From: Chitinophagales bacterium
GTDB taxonomy: Bacteria; Bacteroidota; Bacteroidia; Chitinophagales; Saprospiraceae
Length of the DNA: 64,000 bases
Reading direction: 5' to 3'
Assembly: GCA_013298955.1 (NCBI GenBank)
Contig: JAAFJT010000003.1
Span: 62,001-126,000 of the forward strand
The notes below the pieces were generated by a model that saw only the letters and a program-made list of their open reading frames with translations, had not been told where the DNA came from and did not search any database. The translations under genes and the position numbers were made by a program. Shown here piece by piece: positions 18,335 through 28,927 of the stretch (position 1 is the stretch's first letter; every line of letters begins with the position of its first letter).

Positions 18335-19825
18335 ATGACAATTTATACTTTATTATTGACTTTTGGCGCAATTGCCGCCGCTTTAACCTGGATAACGGTT
18401 CGTGCAGGCGCACACCGCAGCGTATTCATGAGTTTTTTGCAATATTTTGTAGGTGTGTGGTTCGTCTTTTCGGGCGTAGTGAAAGCGATTGACCCGATAG
18501 GAACGGCTTTCAAAATGAAAGATTATTTTGGAGCTTTCGAGGAAACGGCAAAAGGTTGTGCCTTGAAACCGATAGCAGGTTTATTTCCAATGATGTCGGA
18601 ATATGCATTATTTTTCTCTATATTAATGATTGTGGCTGAAATTGTTATCGGCATTATGCTTATTCTGGGGTCGAAACCCAAAACGGCTGCTTGGTTATTT
18701 TTCCTCATTATTATCTTTTTCACGGCATTGACAGGATTCACGTATTTGACCGGTTTTGTGCCAAGAGATGCCAACTTTTTTGATGGGAAAATGTGGGGCA
18801 ATTTCAAAGAAACCAATATGCGCGTCACTGATTGCGGTTGTTTTGGTGATTTTTTGAAATTACATCCTAAAATTTCGTTTTTCAAAGATTTGGGTTTAAT
18901 GATTCCTGCTTTGTTGTTCTTATTTTTTATCAACAAATCAGCTCATAATTTGTTTCCAGTTCGCTTTCGCAACATTTTAGTTGGCACGAGTTTGTTGGTT
19001 TCGACGATTTTTTGCATTCAAAATGCGTTTTGGGATGAACCTTGTGTTGATTTTCGCCCTTTTACGATTGGCACAGACTTGAAAGCCAAAAAAGCAGCTG
19101 AAACCAAAGCGCAAAATGAGGTCAAAATCCTGAGTGCGAATTTGTACAATGTGGTTACGAAAGAGCATAAAAATGTGCCTTATCAGCAATATATGGATGG
19201 TTTTACGGCGGGCATCTATCCTGCGGACACGTTTAAAGTGGAAGATTGGGTGAAAACCGAAGCGTCGATTCCGCGCACGAAAGTAAGCGATTTCAACATT
19301 TATGATAACAAAGGCGATAATGAGTTGACAGAGGATATTTTAAATGAAAAAAATTACTTATTTTTGGTGGTTGCCTATCATTTGGAGAGCAAATCGGTGA
19401 AAAAAACGATTACCGTGCCTGATACGACTTGGAAAGTGGATTCTATCCGAGTTGGAGACAAGATTGAATTGAAAAAAACGATGTTAAAAGCAGGTCAAAA
19501 AGAAGAAACGTTTTACGCATACTCGTTTCCTAAAAAACAACGCGATTTATTCACTGCCAAGTTAAATCCATTATTGGAAGCGGCTGAAAAATCGGGTTAC
19601 AAAACAGGTGCCTTAGTGCATGCGGGCGACCGCGAAATTGAAGATTTCAGGCATGATGTACAAGCAGGTTATCCGTTTTACACGGGCGATGAGAAATTAT
19701 TAGAAACCATGATTCGTTCTAATCCGGGCGTTTTTTTGTTGAAAGAAGGACGAATTGTTCAAAAATGGCATATCAATCAATTGCCGACTTTCGAGGAAAT
19801 GAAAGCGAGTGGGCTTTTTAAATAA
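18335..19825 (+). CDS. DoxX-like membrane protein with thioredoxin-like tail (BT_3928-type)
   Basis: A 496-residue inner-membrane protein. The first 230 residues carry about five membrane segments in a DoxX-like arrangement; FSGVVKAIDPIGTAFKM (about residues 45-61) matches the DoxX start. A Cys-containing loop (RVTDCGCFGDFLKL) follows the third segment. The C-terminal 250 residues are soluble; they end with NPGVFLLKEGRIVQKWHINQ, reminiscent of the last strands of thioredoxin folds, and lack a clear CxxC site. This two-part protein is widespread in Bacteroidota and, from memory, named after BT_3928. A redox or quinone-linked role is a guess. Confidence 0.75.
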   Translation: MTIYTLLLTFGAIAAALTWITVRAGAHRSVFMSFLQYFVGVWFVFSGVVKAIDPIGTAFKMKDYFGAFEETAKGCALKPIAGLFPMMSEYALFFSILMIVAEIVIGIMLILGSKPKTAAWLFFLIIIFFTALTGFTYLTGFVPRDANFFDGKMWGNFKETNMRVTDCGCFGDFLKLHPKISFFKDLGLMIPALLFLFFINKSAHNLFPVRFRNILVGTSLLVSTIFCIQNAFWDEPCVDFRPFTIGTDLKAKKAAETKAQNEVKILSANLYNVVTKEHKNVPYQQYMDGFTAGIYPADTFKVEDWVKTEASIPRTKVSDFNIYDNKGDNELTEDILNEKNYLFLVVAYHLESKSVKKTITVPDTTWKVDSIRVGDKIELKKTMLKAGQKEETFYAYSFPKKQRDLFTAKLNPLLEAAEKSGYKTGALVHAGDREIEDFRHDVQAGYPFYTGDEKLLETMIRSNPGVFLLKEGRIVQKWHINQLPTFEEMKASGLFK

Positions 19826-19847
19826 GGGCGTTAAGGTACACAATCGG

Positions 19848-20026
19848 GTACAATTGGAACGCGGATAACGCGGATAGGGCGAATTTTCGCGGATTTTTTA
19901 TTTTTTATACAAAATAATAGTCCATTTTTTTATTTTTTATACAAAATAATAGTCCATTTAAATTATATAAAATAAAAAATCCGTGCAAATTCGCCCTATC
20001 CGCGTCATCCGCGCTCCAATTGTATC
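19848..20026. repeat. Family A hairpin (copy 2) with 32-bp tandem repeat in the loop
   Basis: The left arm begins CAATTGGAACGCGGATAA and the right arm ends CATCCGCGCTCCAATTG. The loop contains an A/T-rich 32-base unit (TATTTTTTATACAAAATAA core) present twice, about 19900-19963. It ends 20 bases before the HMG-CoA lyase start. Confidence 0.9.
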
Positions 20027-20046
20027 CGATTTTAAAAACATTACAA

Positions 20047-20916
20047 ATGATACAACTTGTTGAATGTCCGCGAGATGCTATGCAAGGTTTGAAAACGTTT
20101 ATTCCAACAGAAACCAAAATAAATTATATTAATCTTTTATTAAAAGTCGGATTTCATACCCTTGATTTTGGCAGTTTTGTGTCTCCAAAAGCGATTCCTC
20201 AAATGCGAGACACCGTAGAAGTATTGGAAAAATTAGATTTAAGCAAAACAAAAACCCGTTTATTAGCCATTGTAGCCAATGAACGCGGGGCAGCCGAAGC
20301 CGCAACCCATGCCCAAATTCAATATTTGGGTTATCCTTTTTCCATCTCCGAAACGTTTCAAATTAGAAATACCAATGCTACGATTGTTGAATCTTTAGAA
20401 CGGGTTAAGGCAATTCAAGAACTTTGCGTTAAAAACAACAAACAATTGGTTTTATATATTTCGATGGGTTTTGGCAATCCGTATGGAGATATTTGGAATG
20501 CAGAAGTGGTTTTAAAATGGGTACATGAATTATCGAAAGAAGGCATTACGATTTTTTCGCTTTCAGATACAATTGGCGTTTCTAATCCGACGACAATTGC
20601 GTATTTATTCCGTCATTTGATAAAAGCGTATCCAAATTTGGAGTTTGGGGCGCATTTACACACCGAACCCCATAATTGGCGTGAGAAAATGGAAGCGGCG
20701 TATTTAAATGGTTGCAACCGATTTGATGCTGCGATGCGGGGTTTTGGCGGTTGCCCGATGGCGAAAGATGACCTCACAGGCAATATGGCAACGGAAAATG
20801 TTGTTCATTTTTTTAAAGAAATGGAAGCCTTAGAAGGCAAATCTTTATTAAAATTAAATCAAAAAGCGTTTTTGAAAAGTTGGGAATCGTCCCATTTCGT
20901 TTTTCAACAGCATTAA
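20047..20916 (+). CDS. Hydroxymethylglutaryl-CoA lyase
   Basis: 289 residues from ATG 20047 (MIQLVECPRDAMQGL); the frame extends to a TTG inside the hairpin, which is not used. It splits HMG-CoA to acetyl-CoA and acetoacetate, a step of leucine breakdown. The TIM-barrel motifs include LVECPRDAMQG (metal and substrate loop), GFHTLDFGSFVSPKAIPQM, SLSDTIGVSNP, GAHLHTEPHNW with the metal-binding HLH, and GFGGCPMAKDDLTGN, whose Cys is the flexible-loop catalytic residue of the family. The GNAT gene starts 11 bases after the stop, so the two are probably co-transcribed. Confidence 0.9.
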   Translation: MIQLVECPRDAMQGLKTFIPTETKINYINLLLKVGFHTLDFGSFVSPKAIPQMRDTVEVLEKLDLSKTKTRLLAIVANERGAAEAATHAQIQYLGYPFSISETFQIRNTNATIVESLERVKAIQELCVKNNKQLVLYISMGFGNPYGDIWNAEVVLKWVHELSKEGITIFSLSDTIGVSNPTTIAYLFRHLIKAYPNLEFGAHLHTEPHNWREKMEAAYLNGCNRFDAAMRGFGGCPMAKDDLTGNMATENVVHFFKEMEALEGKSLLKLNQKAFLKSWESSHFVFQQH

Positions 20917-20927
20917 AATCTGGAATC

Positions 20928-21365
20928 ATGCAAATTATCCCAATAGAATATGGCACGCCCGAATATGATGAAGCGGTGCGCCTTCGATATGATGTATTGC
21001 GCCGTCCGTTAGGCTTGGAATTTTCGGTCGAATTTTTGGCAACAGAATATGCTGACTTTCATCTCGGCTGTTATGATAACCGTGCTTATTTAATCGGTGT
21101 TTTGATTTTGACCCCTGATGTAAATGGTATATATATGAAAATGCGGCAGGTGGCGGTCGATAGCCATGTGCAGCGACAAGGTGTTGGAAAACAATTAGTT
21201 GCGTATAGTGAAGTATTTGCCAAATCAAAAGGTTTTGAAAAAATAGTGCTGCACGCCCGCGAGACAGCAGTGCCATTTTATGAAAAATTGAATTATACGA
21301 TATTCGGAGCACCTTTTGAAGAAGTGGGGATTCCACATCGGAGTATGGAGAAAATGATTATTTGA
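20928..21365 (+). CDS. GNAT family N-acetyltransferase
   Basis: 145 residues from ATG 20928; the upstream extension overlaps the end of the HMG-CoA lyase gene and is unlikely. The acetyl-CoA binding motif A is clear: MRQVAVDSHVQRQGVGKQLV (V-x-x-x-Q/R-x-x-G-x-G). It is followed by VLHARETAVPFYEKLNY, the typical last helix and strand (motif B). The sequence resembles the ElaA/YjcF type with RYDVLRRPLGL near the N-terminus. The substrate is unknown. The gene ends an apparent two-gene unit closed by the strong hairpin at 21486. Confidence 0.85.
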   Translation: MQIIPIEYGTPEYDEAVRLRYDVLRRPLGLEFSVEFLATEYADFHLGCYDNRAYLIGVLILTPDVNGIYMKMRQVAVDSHVQRQGVGKQLVAYSEVFAKSKGFEKIVLHARETAVPFYEKLNYTIFGAPFEEVGIPHRSMEKMII

Positions 21366-21485
21366 ATCAGGAATTAGAAAAAATAAGAATTAAGGACACA
21401 TTTGCTGGATTTTTTGCAAAAGTTATGCAAATATTTTAATATTCTTTGCAAAAAGAAGATTTTATACATAACATATCATGGTTTC

Positions 21486-21523
21486 AAAAAAAAAAGACGT
21501 TGTTGCCAACGTCTTTTTTTTTT
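21486..21523. terminator. Bidirectional terminator between GNAT and infB
   Basis: The stem GACGTTG / CAACGTC around TTGC is flanked by ten A on the left and ten T on the right, so it can end transcription from both sides. The two convergent genes finish at 21365 and 21541. Confidence 0.88.
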
Positions 21524-21540
21524 GCTTTTTATATACTATT

Positions 21541-24500
21541 TTACATCATTTTTTGTTTGACCTCAATGATTTCATACGCTTCTATCACATCTCCGATTTG
21601 AATATCGTTGTAATTATCAATCATCAAACCGCACTCAAAACCGAATTTGACTTCTTTCATATCATCTTTGTACCGCTTGAGCGATGCCAATTGACCTATT
21701 GCACCCTCTTTCATCGGGAATACAACAATGCCTTGACGAATCACGCGAATCAATGAATTACGCATAATCTTGCCTTCGGTTACATAAGCACCTGCAATGG
21801 TTCCGACTTTACTGATTTTGAAAATCTCACGGACTTCAACTTGTCCCATCATTTTCTCCTCTTTGGTCGGCTCTAACATACCTTCAATCGCCGAACGGAT
21901 TTCATCAATCGCTTCGTAGATGATAGAGTACATTTTGATTTCCACGCCATCGCGCTCTGCCAATTTCCGCGCCATCGGGGAAGGACGGACTTGGAAACCA
22001 ACGATAATCGCATCCGATGCAGACGCTAACAAAACATCCGATTCGGTAATCGGACCCACTGCTTTGTGAATCACTTTTACTTGAACGGTTGTCTGCGATT
22101 GTTTCAACAACGAATCCGATAACGCTTCCACCGAACCATCAAAGTCACCTTTGACAATCAAATTCAACTCTTTGAAATTGCCGAGTGCCAAACGACGACC
22201 AATTTCGTCCAAACTGATGCGTTTTGCAGACCGTGTGGATTGTTCGCGAATGATTTGCGCTCGTTTCGTAGCAATTTCACGGGCATCCGACTCACTTGGT
22301 AAGATTTTAAATTTCTCACCCGCTTGTGGCGCACCGCTTAATCCTAAAACCAAAACAGGTGTTGATGGCCCTGCTGTTTTTAAACGCTTGCCGCGTTCAT
22401 TGAACATCGCTTTCACTTTGCCCGAATGTTCACCTGCAACCATTGCATCCCCAATCTTCAACGTACCCCTTTGAACCAACATTTTGGTTACATAACCGCG
22501 TCCTTTATCCAAAGACGCTTCAATGACAGTTCCAATCGCTGCTCGATTTGGGTTCGCTTTCAAATCCAAAATCTCCGCTTCTAATAAAATTTTCTCTAAC
22601 AACGAATCTACATTCGTACCTTTCTTAGCCGAAATATCTTGTGATTGGAATTTACCACCCCAATCTTCCACCAAAATATTCATTTCAGACAATCGGCGTT
22701 TGATATTTTCAGGATTTGCGCCCGGTTTATCAATCTTGTTGATGGCAAAAACCATCGGAACACCCGCCGCTTGTGCGTGACTAATCGCTTCTTTCGTTTG
22801 AGGCATAATATCATCATCCGCAGAAATGATAATTACCGCCACATCCGTCACTTTCGCACCACGCGCCCGCATCGCTGTAAACGCTTCGTGACCGGGTGTA
22901 TCTAAGAAGGTAATTTTTTTATCATCTTTCGTCACCACTTCATAAGCCCCAATGTGTTGCGTGATACCACCCGCTTCGCCTTGAGCCACTTTTGCACTTC
23001 TGATGTAATCTAACAACGATGTTTTACCATGATCCACATGTCCCATCACCGTTACAACAGGTGCGCGGTCTTCCAAATCTGCCGGGTCATCGACTTCTTC
23101 CACCAATGCATCCGTGATTTGCTCCTCAGCAGACACAAATTCGACTTCATGTCCAAATTCAGCCGCCACAATCTCAATCACATCCGCTTCCAAACGCTGA
23201 TTGATGGAAACCATGATGCCCAAGCCCATACAAGTCGTAATGACCTGCGGCGCGGAAACATTCATCAAACTTGCCAAATCCGCAACCGAGATGAACTCCG
23301 CTACTTGCAATTTTTCGATTTCCTTATCATCACGGCGTTGTTGTTCTCTCTCCCGACGGATTTCGCGTTTATCACGGCGAATCTTTTGACCTTTATTCTT
23401 GGAAACAACAGACAAACGTGCCATCGTCTCTTTGATTTTATCGTCAATATGCTTTTGCGTGATTTCTTTTGGAGCATCATCGCGACGTGGAGGGAAATTA
23501 GCACCACCAGTACCGCCTCTGTTATTATTGTTATTAGTACCTGAATTATGATTCGTGCCAGTACCTGTATTATTCGACGGACGATTTTGGTAACCACCAC
23601 CACCTTGTGCATTGCGATTTTGATAACCGCCCCCACCTTGTTGATTATTGCCACCTTGTCCGCCGCCTTGTGTGCGATTTTGGCTCGAATTATTATTCGT
23701 ATTATTCGTACCTTGACCTTGATTGCGATTATCACCACCACCGCCTTGACGATTTTGATAATTGCCGCCACCTTGACCGCGATTTTGCGAATTATTATTA
23801 TTCGTACCTTGTCCGCCTATACCGCGATTTTGCGAATTATTATTATTCGTACCTTGACCTTGGTTGCGATTATCGCCGCCTTGACCTTGATTGCGATTTT
23901 CACCGCTACCTTGATTGCGATTTTCACCACTACCTTGATTGCGGTTTTCACCGCCGCCTTGATTGCGGTTTTCACCACCACCTTGTATATTGCGATTATC
24001 GCCGCCTTGACCTTGATTGCGGTTTTCGCCACCTTGACCTTGAATATTCACCCCATCCGCCGAAACTTTACGACGCTTGCGTCTGCGCTTCCGCGCTTCT
24101 TCACTCGGCTGCCCCGTTTGTTGCGCCGTCGTCATTTGTGGGATGATAATGACTTTATCCTTATCCGCGTCTGTACCTGTTTGAGGTTGATTTGGCGGAC
24201 GGTTATCATTGTTGCGATTGCGGTCTCTATTTCTATCTCTATCACGGCGGTCACCGCCTTGATTACGGTCACCACCAACTTGATTGCGGTCACCACCAAC
24301 TTGATTGCGGTCACCACCAACTTGATTACGGTCACCACCAACTTGATTGCGATTTTCGCCATTAACAGATGGGTTATTTTGACCACCTGTTGTATTTTGT
24401 CCTTGATTCGTACCAGTTCCTTGATTCGTACCCTGTCCAATCCCTTGATTCATACCTTGTCCTTGTCCACCCCGTCTGTCACGGTCGCGTCTATCTCGTC

Positions 24501-25500
24501 TGCGACCATTTCTTTCACGGTTTTCAGAAGGCGAAATTTGCGTCAAATCAATCTTGCCTTTGATTTGCAAACCCTTCAATTGTGGGATGTCCGCACGCAC
24601 CAATTCTGGCTCAATGCGTTCTTCAACGACTTTTTCTGGCACAACAGGCTCTACTTTAACAGGCGGCAGCGCGACAGGCGGAGTCTCCGCCTTGACTTCA
24701 GGTCGATTGCGGTTATCCCCATTACGGTTATCGCGGTCTCGATTCCGATTTCTATCGCGGTCTCTATCATTTCGGTCGTTTCTATCGCCCCTGTTATAGT
24801 TATCATTCCGACGGTCGTTATTACGGTCTCCGTTTTCATTAGAACGGTCATTCGGACGGTCTTGACGGTCATTCGGACGGTCGTTTGGACGGTCATTTCT
24901 ATCATTCCGTTCATTGCGCTCCTCTTTTTTAGGGGCGGGTGGCGGCGGTGGCGGCACCTCCTTTTTGCGCGGTGTAAGGTCAATCTTACCGATGACACGC
25001 AAACCAGGGAGTTGTCTCAAATCTGGTATTTTTCTATCTTTTTCCTTGTCCGACCCATTCGGAACGACAGGTGGAATCGCGACTTTTTTCTCCTCGACGC
25101 TCACAGGCGGCGTAGGCAAGGCAATGGGCGCGACAGGCGGTGCAACGACCGAACCATTCTGATTGGTTGGGTTGGCTTCCGCATTTTTGGTAGGCATTTG
25201 AGTAACTAGCAAAGATTCTTTTTTTGGTGGCAAGTGCGACAAATCCTTTTTAGGCAAATGTTGCCCATTATTTTGGTGGTGATGGCGATGCCTATCACGC
25301 TCTCCGATGGAGATTTGCTCTGCTTTTTTCTTTTCAGAAAGCGAATCTTGGAATTTTTTCGTCAATTCCACATACATCGGGTCTGTGACCTTTGCAATCG
25401 GGCGATTATCGATTTGATACCCTTTGCTGGTCAAAAAATCAGCGATGCTGTCCTTGCTGACGTTAAATTCTTTTGCTACCTCAATTAATTTTTTTTCCAT
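21541..25500 (-). CDS. infB: Translation initiation factor IF-2, with giant low-complexity N-terminus
   Basis: 1319 residues. It is the GTPase that brings initiator tRNA to the 30S subunit. An IF2_N-like segment opens the protein ([19 protein letters not shown]). Residues about 180-700 are Pro/Lys-rich and then Arg/Asp/Asn/Gly/Gln-rich low complexity (NDR, NQGGG and NQVGGDR repeats). A second IF2_N segment is at about 735-800. The G domain has GHVDHGKT at 820-827, DTPGHEAF and NKID; domains II, III and IV follow to the C-terminus ([18 protein letters not shown]). The N-terminal part before the G domain is about twice that of E. coli IF-2. It stands apart from rimP and nusA, which are about 36 kb away, although these normally form one operon. 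Confidence 0.97.
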   Translation of the reverse strand: MEKKLIEVAKEFNVSKDSIADFLTSKGYQIDNRPIAKVTDPMYVELTKKFQDSLSEKKKAEQISIGERDRHRHHHQNNGQHLPKKDLSHLPPKKESLLVTQMPTKNAEANPTNQNGSVVAPPVAPIALPTPPVSVEEKKVAIPPVVPNGSDKEKDRKIPDLRQLPGLRVIGKIDLTPRKKEVPPPPPPAPKKEERNERNDRNDRPNDRPNDRQDRPNDRSNENGDRNNDRRNDNYNRGDRNDRNDRDRDRNRNRDRDNRNGDNRNRPEVKAETPPVALPPVKVEPVVPEKVVEERIEPELVRADIPQLKGLQIKGKIDLTQISPSENRERNGRRRDRRDRDRRGGQGQGMNQGIGQGTNQGTGTNQGQNTTGGQNNPSVNGENRNQVGGDRNQVGGDRNQVGGDRNQVGGDRNQGGDRRDRDRNRDRNRNNDNRPPNQPQTGTDADKDKVIIIPQMTTAQQTGQPSEEARKRRRKRRKVSADGVNIQGQGGENRNQGQGGDNRNIQGGGENRNQGGGENRNQGSGENRNQGSGENRNQGQGGDNRNQGQGTNNNNSQNRGIGGQGTNNNNSQNRGQGGGNYQNRQGGGGDNRNQGQGTNNTNNNSSQNRTQGGGQGGNNQQGGGGYQNRNAQGGGGYQNRPSNNTGTGTNHNSGTNNNNNRGGTGGANFPPRRDDAPKEITQKHIDDKIKETMARLSVVSKNKGQKIRRDKREIRREREQQRRDDKEIEKLQVAEFISVADLASLMNVSAPQVITTCMGLGIMVSINQRLEADVIEIVAAEFGHEVEFVSAEEQITDALVEEVDDPADLEDRAPVVTVMGHVDHGKTSLLDYIRSAKVAQGEAGGITQHIGAYEVVTKDDKKITFLDTPGHEAFTAMRARGAKVTDVAVIIISADDDIMPQTKEAISHAQAAGVPMVFAINKIDKPGANPENIKRRLSEMNILVEDWGGKFQSQDISAKKGTNVDSLLEKILLEAEILDLKANPNRAAIGTVIEASLDKGRGYVTKMLVQRGTLKIGDAMVAGEHSGKVKAMFNERGKRLKTAGPSTPVLVLGLSGAPQAGEKFKILPSESDAREIATKRAQIIREQSTRSAKRISLDEIGRRLALGNFKELNLIVKGDFDGSVEALSDSLLKQSQTTVQVKVIHKAVGPITESDVLLASASDAIIVGFQVRPSPMARKLAERDGVEIKMYSIIYEAIDEIRSAIEGMLEPTKEEKMMGQVEVREIFKISKVGTIAGAYVTEGKIMRNSLIRVIRQGIVVFPMKEGAIGQLASLKRYKDDMKEVKFGFECGLMIDNYNDIQIGDVIEAYEIIEVKQKMM
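24249..24350 (-). repeat. 21-bp in-frame tandem repeats in infB
   Basis: About five near-identical 21-base units (plus-strand core GGTCACCACCAACTTGATT) encode repeated NQVGGDR heptapeptides. Units differ at single positions, mostly T versus G in GATTRCGG. Their whole-codon length suggests expansion by slippage without loss of frame. Related but looser NQGGGENR and NQGQGGDNR repeats fill 23580-24040. Confidence 0.88.
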
Positions 25501-26007
25501 TCAATGGTTTTAAAACAGTGCCTGATAGATTCGGGCGGCAAGCTCCAAAATCTACCAGCAGTTTTCTTGCGGCAGGCAAAAGACAACGCGGATACAGCAA
25601 TAGTCCTGATTATGTTACCATGATTGCGTTGCTTTTTTAAAAGGATTAAACAATATTCTGTGCATCTTTTGCCTGTTTTGTTAAAATTTTTTAATAAAAA
25701 ACCAGATTTGATAAGCCGTCCTGCCATTTTGAATGGTTGGGTTTTAACGCCACATCATTCAGAACCACAAAACCTCTGATTTTCGAGTCTGTTTAAGTAT
25801 TGAAATTTTTTATATGTTTAAAAAAATCTAAACACCATAAAAAGGGTTATTCACTACGTCTTAGACTGAAAATTTCCGCAAAGTTACGTCTAATTATTTT
25901 AGGATGGATGTATTATTTTCAATAAAAGGATTATTATGCCAACTTTTTTTATAAAAAGAAGATTTTGTAAGATATTTGCCTACTTTTATCCAATTTTTTA
26001 AAGCAAC
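25501..26007. other. Divergent intergenic region between infB and the O-antigen-ligase-like gene
   Basis: 507 bases with no convincing gene. A short minus-strand frame at 25485-25727 overlaps infB and has no recognisable content. A minus-strand TAACTTTG (25879-25886) fits the -7 consensus and would give infB a leader of nearly 380 bases. The right half is very A/T rich. None of the large palindrome families is present. Confidence 0.5.
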
Positions 26008-27372
26008 ATGATTTTTAATACCAACATGAAATCCACTTTTTCCTTAGAAAAATTATTATATGCGTTATTTGCTGCATACCTAATTGCCATTCCTTCCAAT
26101 GCGTTTTTAAATTTGCCTCATTTAGGAGACAAATTGCAATTGCCTGAAATTTTATTTTTGTTTATCAGCATCGTTTTTGGGGCGTATTTTGGCTTTTCCA
26201 AAACCATTCATGAACTCAAAAATTGGCATTTCACCGCTATTGATAAAGGCATCCTTGCTTTTTGCGCGGCAGTGTGTTGTTCGTGTTTGGTGCATTGCAC
26301 GCGTGCATCCATCCTTGAAATGATTGGTTTAGGCTATTTGATGACCTTTTACCTAATGATGAGGCTGTTTTTTCAAAATACACCTTATAATATCCTTGAT
26401 TTTACGACGCGCTTTTTTGTTATTTCGGGGTTTATCACGGCGGTTATTGGATTAGGGGGTTGGTTTATGGCAACTTTTATGCATATTGAAACGCTTACGG
26501 CGCGACTTTACATCAATTATCCTTATTTGGGAGACGTGTATAGAGTGTTTGCTTTTACGAGTCATCCTGTGATGTTAGCGAGTTTTATGGGCGTTTGTCT
26601 CCTTGTTTTGGGCATTAAAAGTCGGATGAATCCTAAAAATCTTTCCCATTTTGAATGGATTGCGTTTAGCTGCATGAGTATGGTAGAAATATTGACGTTT
26701 ACCAAATCCATTGTTGCGTTAAGCGCGTGTTTTTTGTGGTTAATTGATTCATTTTTTTATAAAAATCATCGATGGATTCCCAAAATTATAACCGTTAGTG
26801 TGGCGATGATTTTAATTTTTTTTGTGTTTATGACGCATTTTATTGTCATGGATACAACAAAATACGATGCTTTGCCCTTAGAAAAAAGGCATTTTTATCA
26901 TCGTTCCGAAGCAATACCTTATGTCAAAATAGGCAATATTTATCTCATTCGCACGACTTATACGCTTTTAAAACAAAATGCTTTTAAAGCCTTTTTACAA
27001 CATCCTATCACAGGACTTGGTGGTGGTAATTTTGAATCTTTTTGTGGTGAGCAAAAAGCTAAAGGCTTGTATCCCAATTATTTAGAAACATTTGACCCAC
27101 ATTCCAGTTATATGGGTGCGTTATCCGAATTGGGATTATTGGGTTTTACGGCATTGATGTATTTGGTGTTTGGCATTTTTACGACCTTTCGACAAGTTAA
27201 GAAAAATAGTTTGCTATCTGAACAATGGTTTATACTTGGTTTGGGCAGTGTTTTAATTTTTATGGCGAGCGAAGCAATGGTTACAGATATTATGAATTTT
27301 AGGCATTATTGGGTCTTTTTTGCTGTTTTATCAATCATGGATACAAAATGCAAGTTTACTAAGCCGCTTTAG
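26008..27372 (+). CDS. O-antigen ligase / polymerase family membrane protein (WaaL/Wzy-like)
   Basis: A 454-residue polytopic inner-membrane protein with about ten to twelve hydrophobic segments. The large periplasmic loop before the last segments contains HPITGLGGGNF and then DPHSSYMGALSELGLLGF, the H(P)xxGxGxGxF ... PHxxYL..hxExGhhG pattern of the Wzy_C/WaaL superfamily. Such proteins join O-antigen to lipid A-core or polymerise O units. Whether this one is ligase or polymerase cannot be decided. lpxB, next but separated by a family A hairpin, agrees with an LPS role. The start could be ATG 26008 or the in-frame ATG six codons later. Confidence 0.8.
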   Translation: MIFNTNMKSTFSLEKLLYALFAAYLIAIPSNAFLNLPHLGDKLQLPEILFLFISIVFGAYFGFSKTIHELKNWHFTAIDKGILAFCAAVCCSCLVHCTRASILEMIGLGYLMTFYLMMRLFFQNTPYNILDFTTRFFVISGFITAVIGLGGWFMATFMHIETLTARLYINYPYLGDVYRVFAFTSHPVMLASFMGVCLLVLGIKSRMNPKNLSHFEWIAFSCMSMVEILTFTKSIVALSACFLWLIDSFFYKNHRWIPKIITVSVAMILIFFVFMTHFIVMDTTKYDALPLEKRHFYHRSEAIPYVKIGNIYLIRTTYTLLKQNAFKAFLQHPITGLGGGNFESFCGEQKAKGLYPNYLETFDPHSSYMGALSELGLLGFTALMYLVFGIFTTFRQVKKNSLLSEQWFILGLGSVLIFMASEAMVTDIMNFRHYWVFFAVLSIMDTKCKFTKPL

Positions 27373-27539
27373 CTTTGAAAAGCCCATACAATTGGAACGC
27401 GGATGACACGGATTGGGCGGATTTGCACGGATTTTTTTTCGATTAAATTAAAATAAAATTTTGTATAAAATAAAAAATCTGTGCAAATCCGCCCAATCCG
27501 CGTTATCTGTGTTCCAATAGTATCGGCATTTTTCAAAGC
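27372..27539. repeat. Family A hairpin (copy 3) nested in an outer inverted repeat
   Basis: The inner family A arms run ATACAATTGGAACGCGGATG ... CGCGTTATCTGTGTTCCAAT. Outside them GCTTTGAAAA (27372-27381) pairs with TTTTCAAAGC (27530-27539). Arm variant GATTTGCACGG is matched by CCGTGCAAATC. The loop is A/T rich. Confidence 0.88.
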
Positions 27540-27587
27540 ACAAATTGCTGAAAGTTACAATTCAAAAACATAAATAATTGATAATCA

Positions 27588-28706
27588 ATGAAATATTATT
27601 TAATTGCAGGGGAAGCCTCTGGGGATATGCATGGTTCAAATCTCATCAAAGCGTTGCATCAGTTGGATGCGCAGGCGGAAATGCGTTGTTGGGGCGGTGA
27701 GTTAATGGAAGCAGCAGGCGCGGATTTGGTCAAACATTATAAAGATTTGGCATTCATGGGTTTTGTGGAAGTGGTCAAAAATTGGAGAACGATTTTTAAA
27801 AATATTCAATTTTGTAAACAAAATATTGCCAATTTCAAACCTGACGCGCTGATTTTAATTGACTATCCCGGTTTTAATTTGCGAATTGCGGCTTGGGCAA
27901 AAACGCAAAACATTCCTGTATTTTACTATATTTCTCCACAGATTTGGGCTTGGCATACGTCAAGGGTTCATAAAATCAAACAAATCGTGGATAAAATGTT
28001 GGTCATTTTACCTTTTGAAAAAGATTTTTATCAAAAATATGATTATCAAGTCGATTTTGTGGGACATCCGTTGTTGGATATGATTGCGCAAACCTCAAAA
28101 ACACCCGATTGGTCAACAAAAAAAGGTTTAAATGATAAACAAATTGTAGCTTTGCTCCCCGGTAGCCGAAAACAAGAAATTTTGGCTGTTTTGCCGCAAA
28201 TGTTGAGTGTCGTAAATGATTTTCCCAACTATCAATTTGTCATCGCGGGCGCGCCTTCGCAACCTATCTCTTTGTATCACAATGTTTTAACCCAAAATGG
28301 GATTGATTTGGGGGTTGTTAAAATCATTCCGAATGAAACCTATCGATTATTGCAACACGCCGCCGCCGCACTCGTTACATCAGGTACAGCCACTTTGGAA
28401 ACAGCGTTGTTCGATGTGCCACAAGTGGTTTGCTATAAAGGCGGAGCAATTTCGTTTGCGATTGCCAAGCGATTGGTTAAACTAAAATATATTTCTTTGG
28501 TTAACCTCATTATGGATAAAGAAATTGTTAAAGAATTGATTCAAAAGGATTTAAATTATCAACATTTGCGTCATGCGTTAACGACTATTTTACAAAACCC
28601 TCAACTTATTCGACAAGAATATGTTACGCTTAGGCAACGGCTCGGTAATGCAGGCGCATCAGAACGGGCAGCAAAATTAATCGTTGATTGGTTCAAAAAA
28701 CCGTAA
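27588..28706 (+). CDS. lpxB: Lipid-A-disaccharide synthase
   Basis: 372 residues. It condenses UDP-2,3-diacylglucosamine with lipid X to form the lipid A disaccharide at the inner face of the inner membrane. The sequence starts MKYYLIAGEASGDMHGSNLI, the LpxB N-terminal signature (GExSGDxhG). It continues with DYPGFNLRIAAWAK, ISPQIWAWHTSRVHKI, DFVGHPLLD, LLPGSRKQEI and TSGTATLETALFDVPQVV, all core LpxB/GT19 motifs. Length is normal. TTGATAATCAA overlaps the start codon. Confidence 0.96.
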   Translation: MKYYLIAGEASGDMHGSNLIKALHQLDAQAEMRCWGGELMEAAGADLVKHYKDLAFMGFVEVVKNWRTIFKNIQFCKQNIANFKPDALILIDYPGFNLRIAAWAKTQNIPVFYYISPQIWAWHTSRVHKIKQIVDKMLVILPFEKDFYQKYDYQVDFVGHPLLDMIAQTSKTPDWSTKKGLNDKQIVALLPGSRKQEILAVLPQMLSVVNDFPNYQFVIAGAPSQPISLYHNVLTQNGIDLGVVKIIPNETYRLLQHAAAALVTSGTATLETALFDVPQVVCYKGGAISFAIAKRLVKLKYISLVNLIMDKEIVKELIQKDLNYQHLRHALTTILQNPQLIRQEYVTLRQRLGNAGASERAAKLIVDWFKKP

Positions 28707-28927
28707 AATCGCTGTAAAAATGCAGTGACTTTTGCACCTTATTAAGGTCTATAAACCGAGAAGATTTTACAAAAATCTAATTTTTGGCACAATCTTTTAG
28801 CGATTTCAATTGAAATTTATTTGAAACAAATTTATAATATATTTATTTTAAATTTTGATTTATAAATAAATAACCTTTTTTTATTTTTTATATAACTCGT
28901 TTTAATTAACAAAATTTTTCATAAGCA

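Noticed and set aside
24249-24350. Direct repeats inside infB as CRISPR or minisatellite array
   Set aside because: They are in-frame coding repeats (NQVGGDR) of the IF-2 low-complexity region.
23548-25209. 553-codon open frame on the plus strand opposite infB
   Set aside because: It is the shadow of the repeat-rich IF-2 N-terminus; its Ile/Thr/Ala-rich composition follows from the complement of Asn/Arg/Gly/Asp codons, and it has no start context or domain.
25485-25727. 80-codon frame upstream of infB
   Set aside because: It overlaps the infB start on the same strand in another frame, has no recognisable domain and lies in probable leader sequence.
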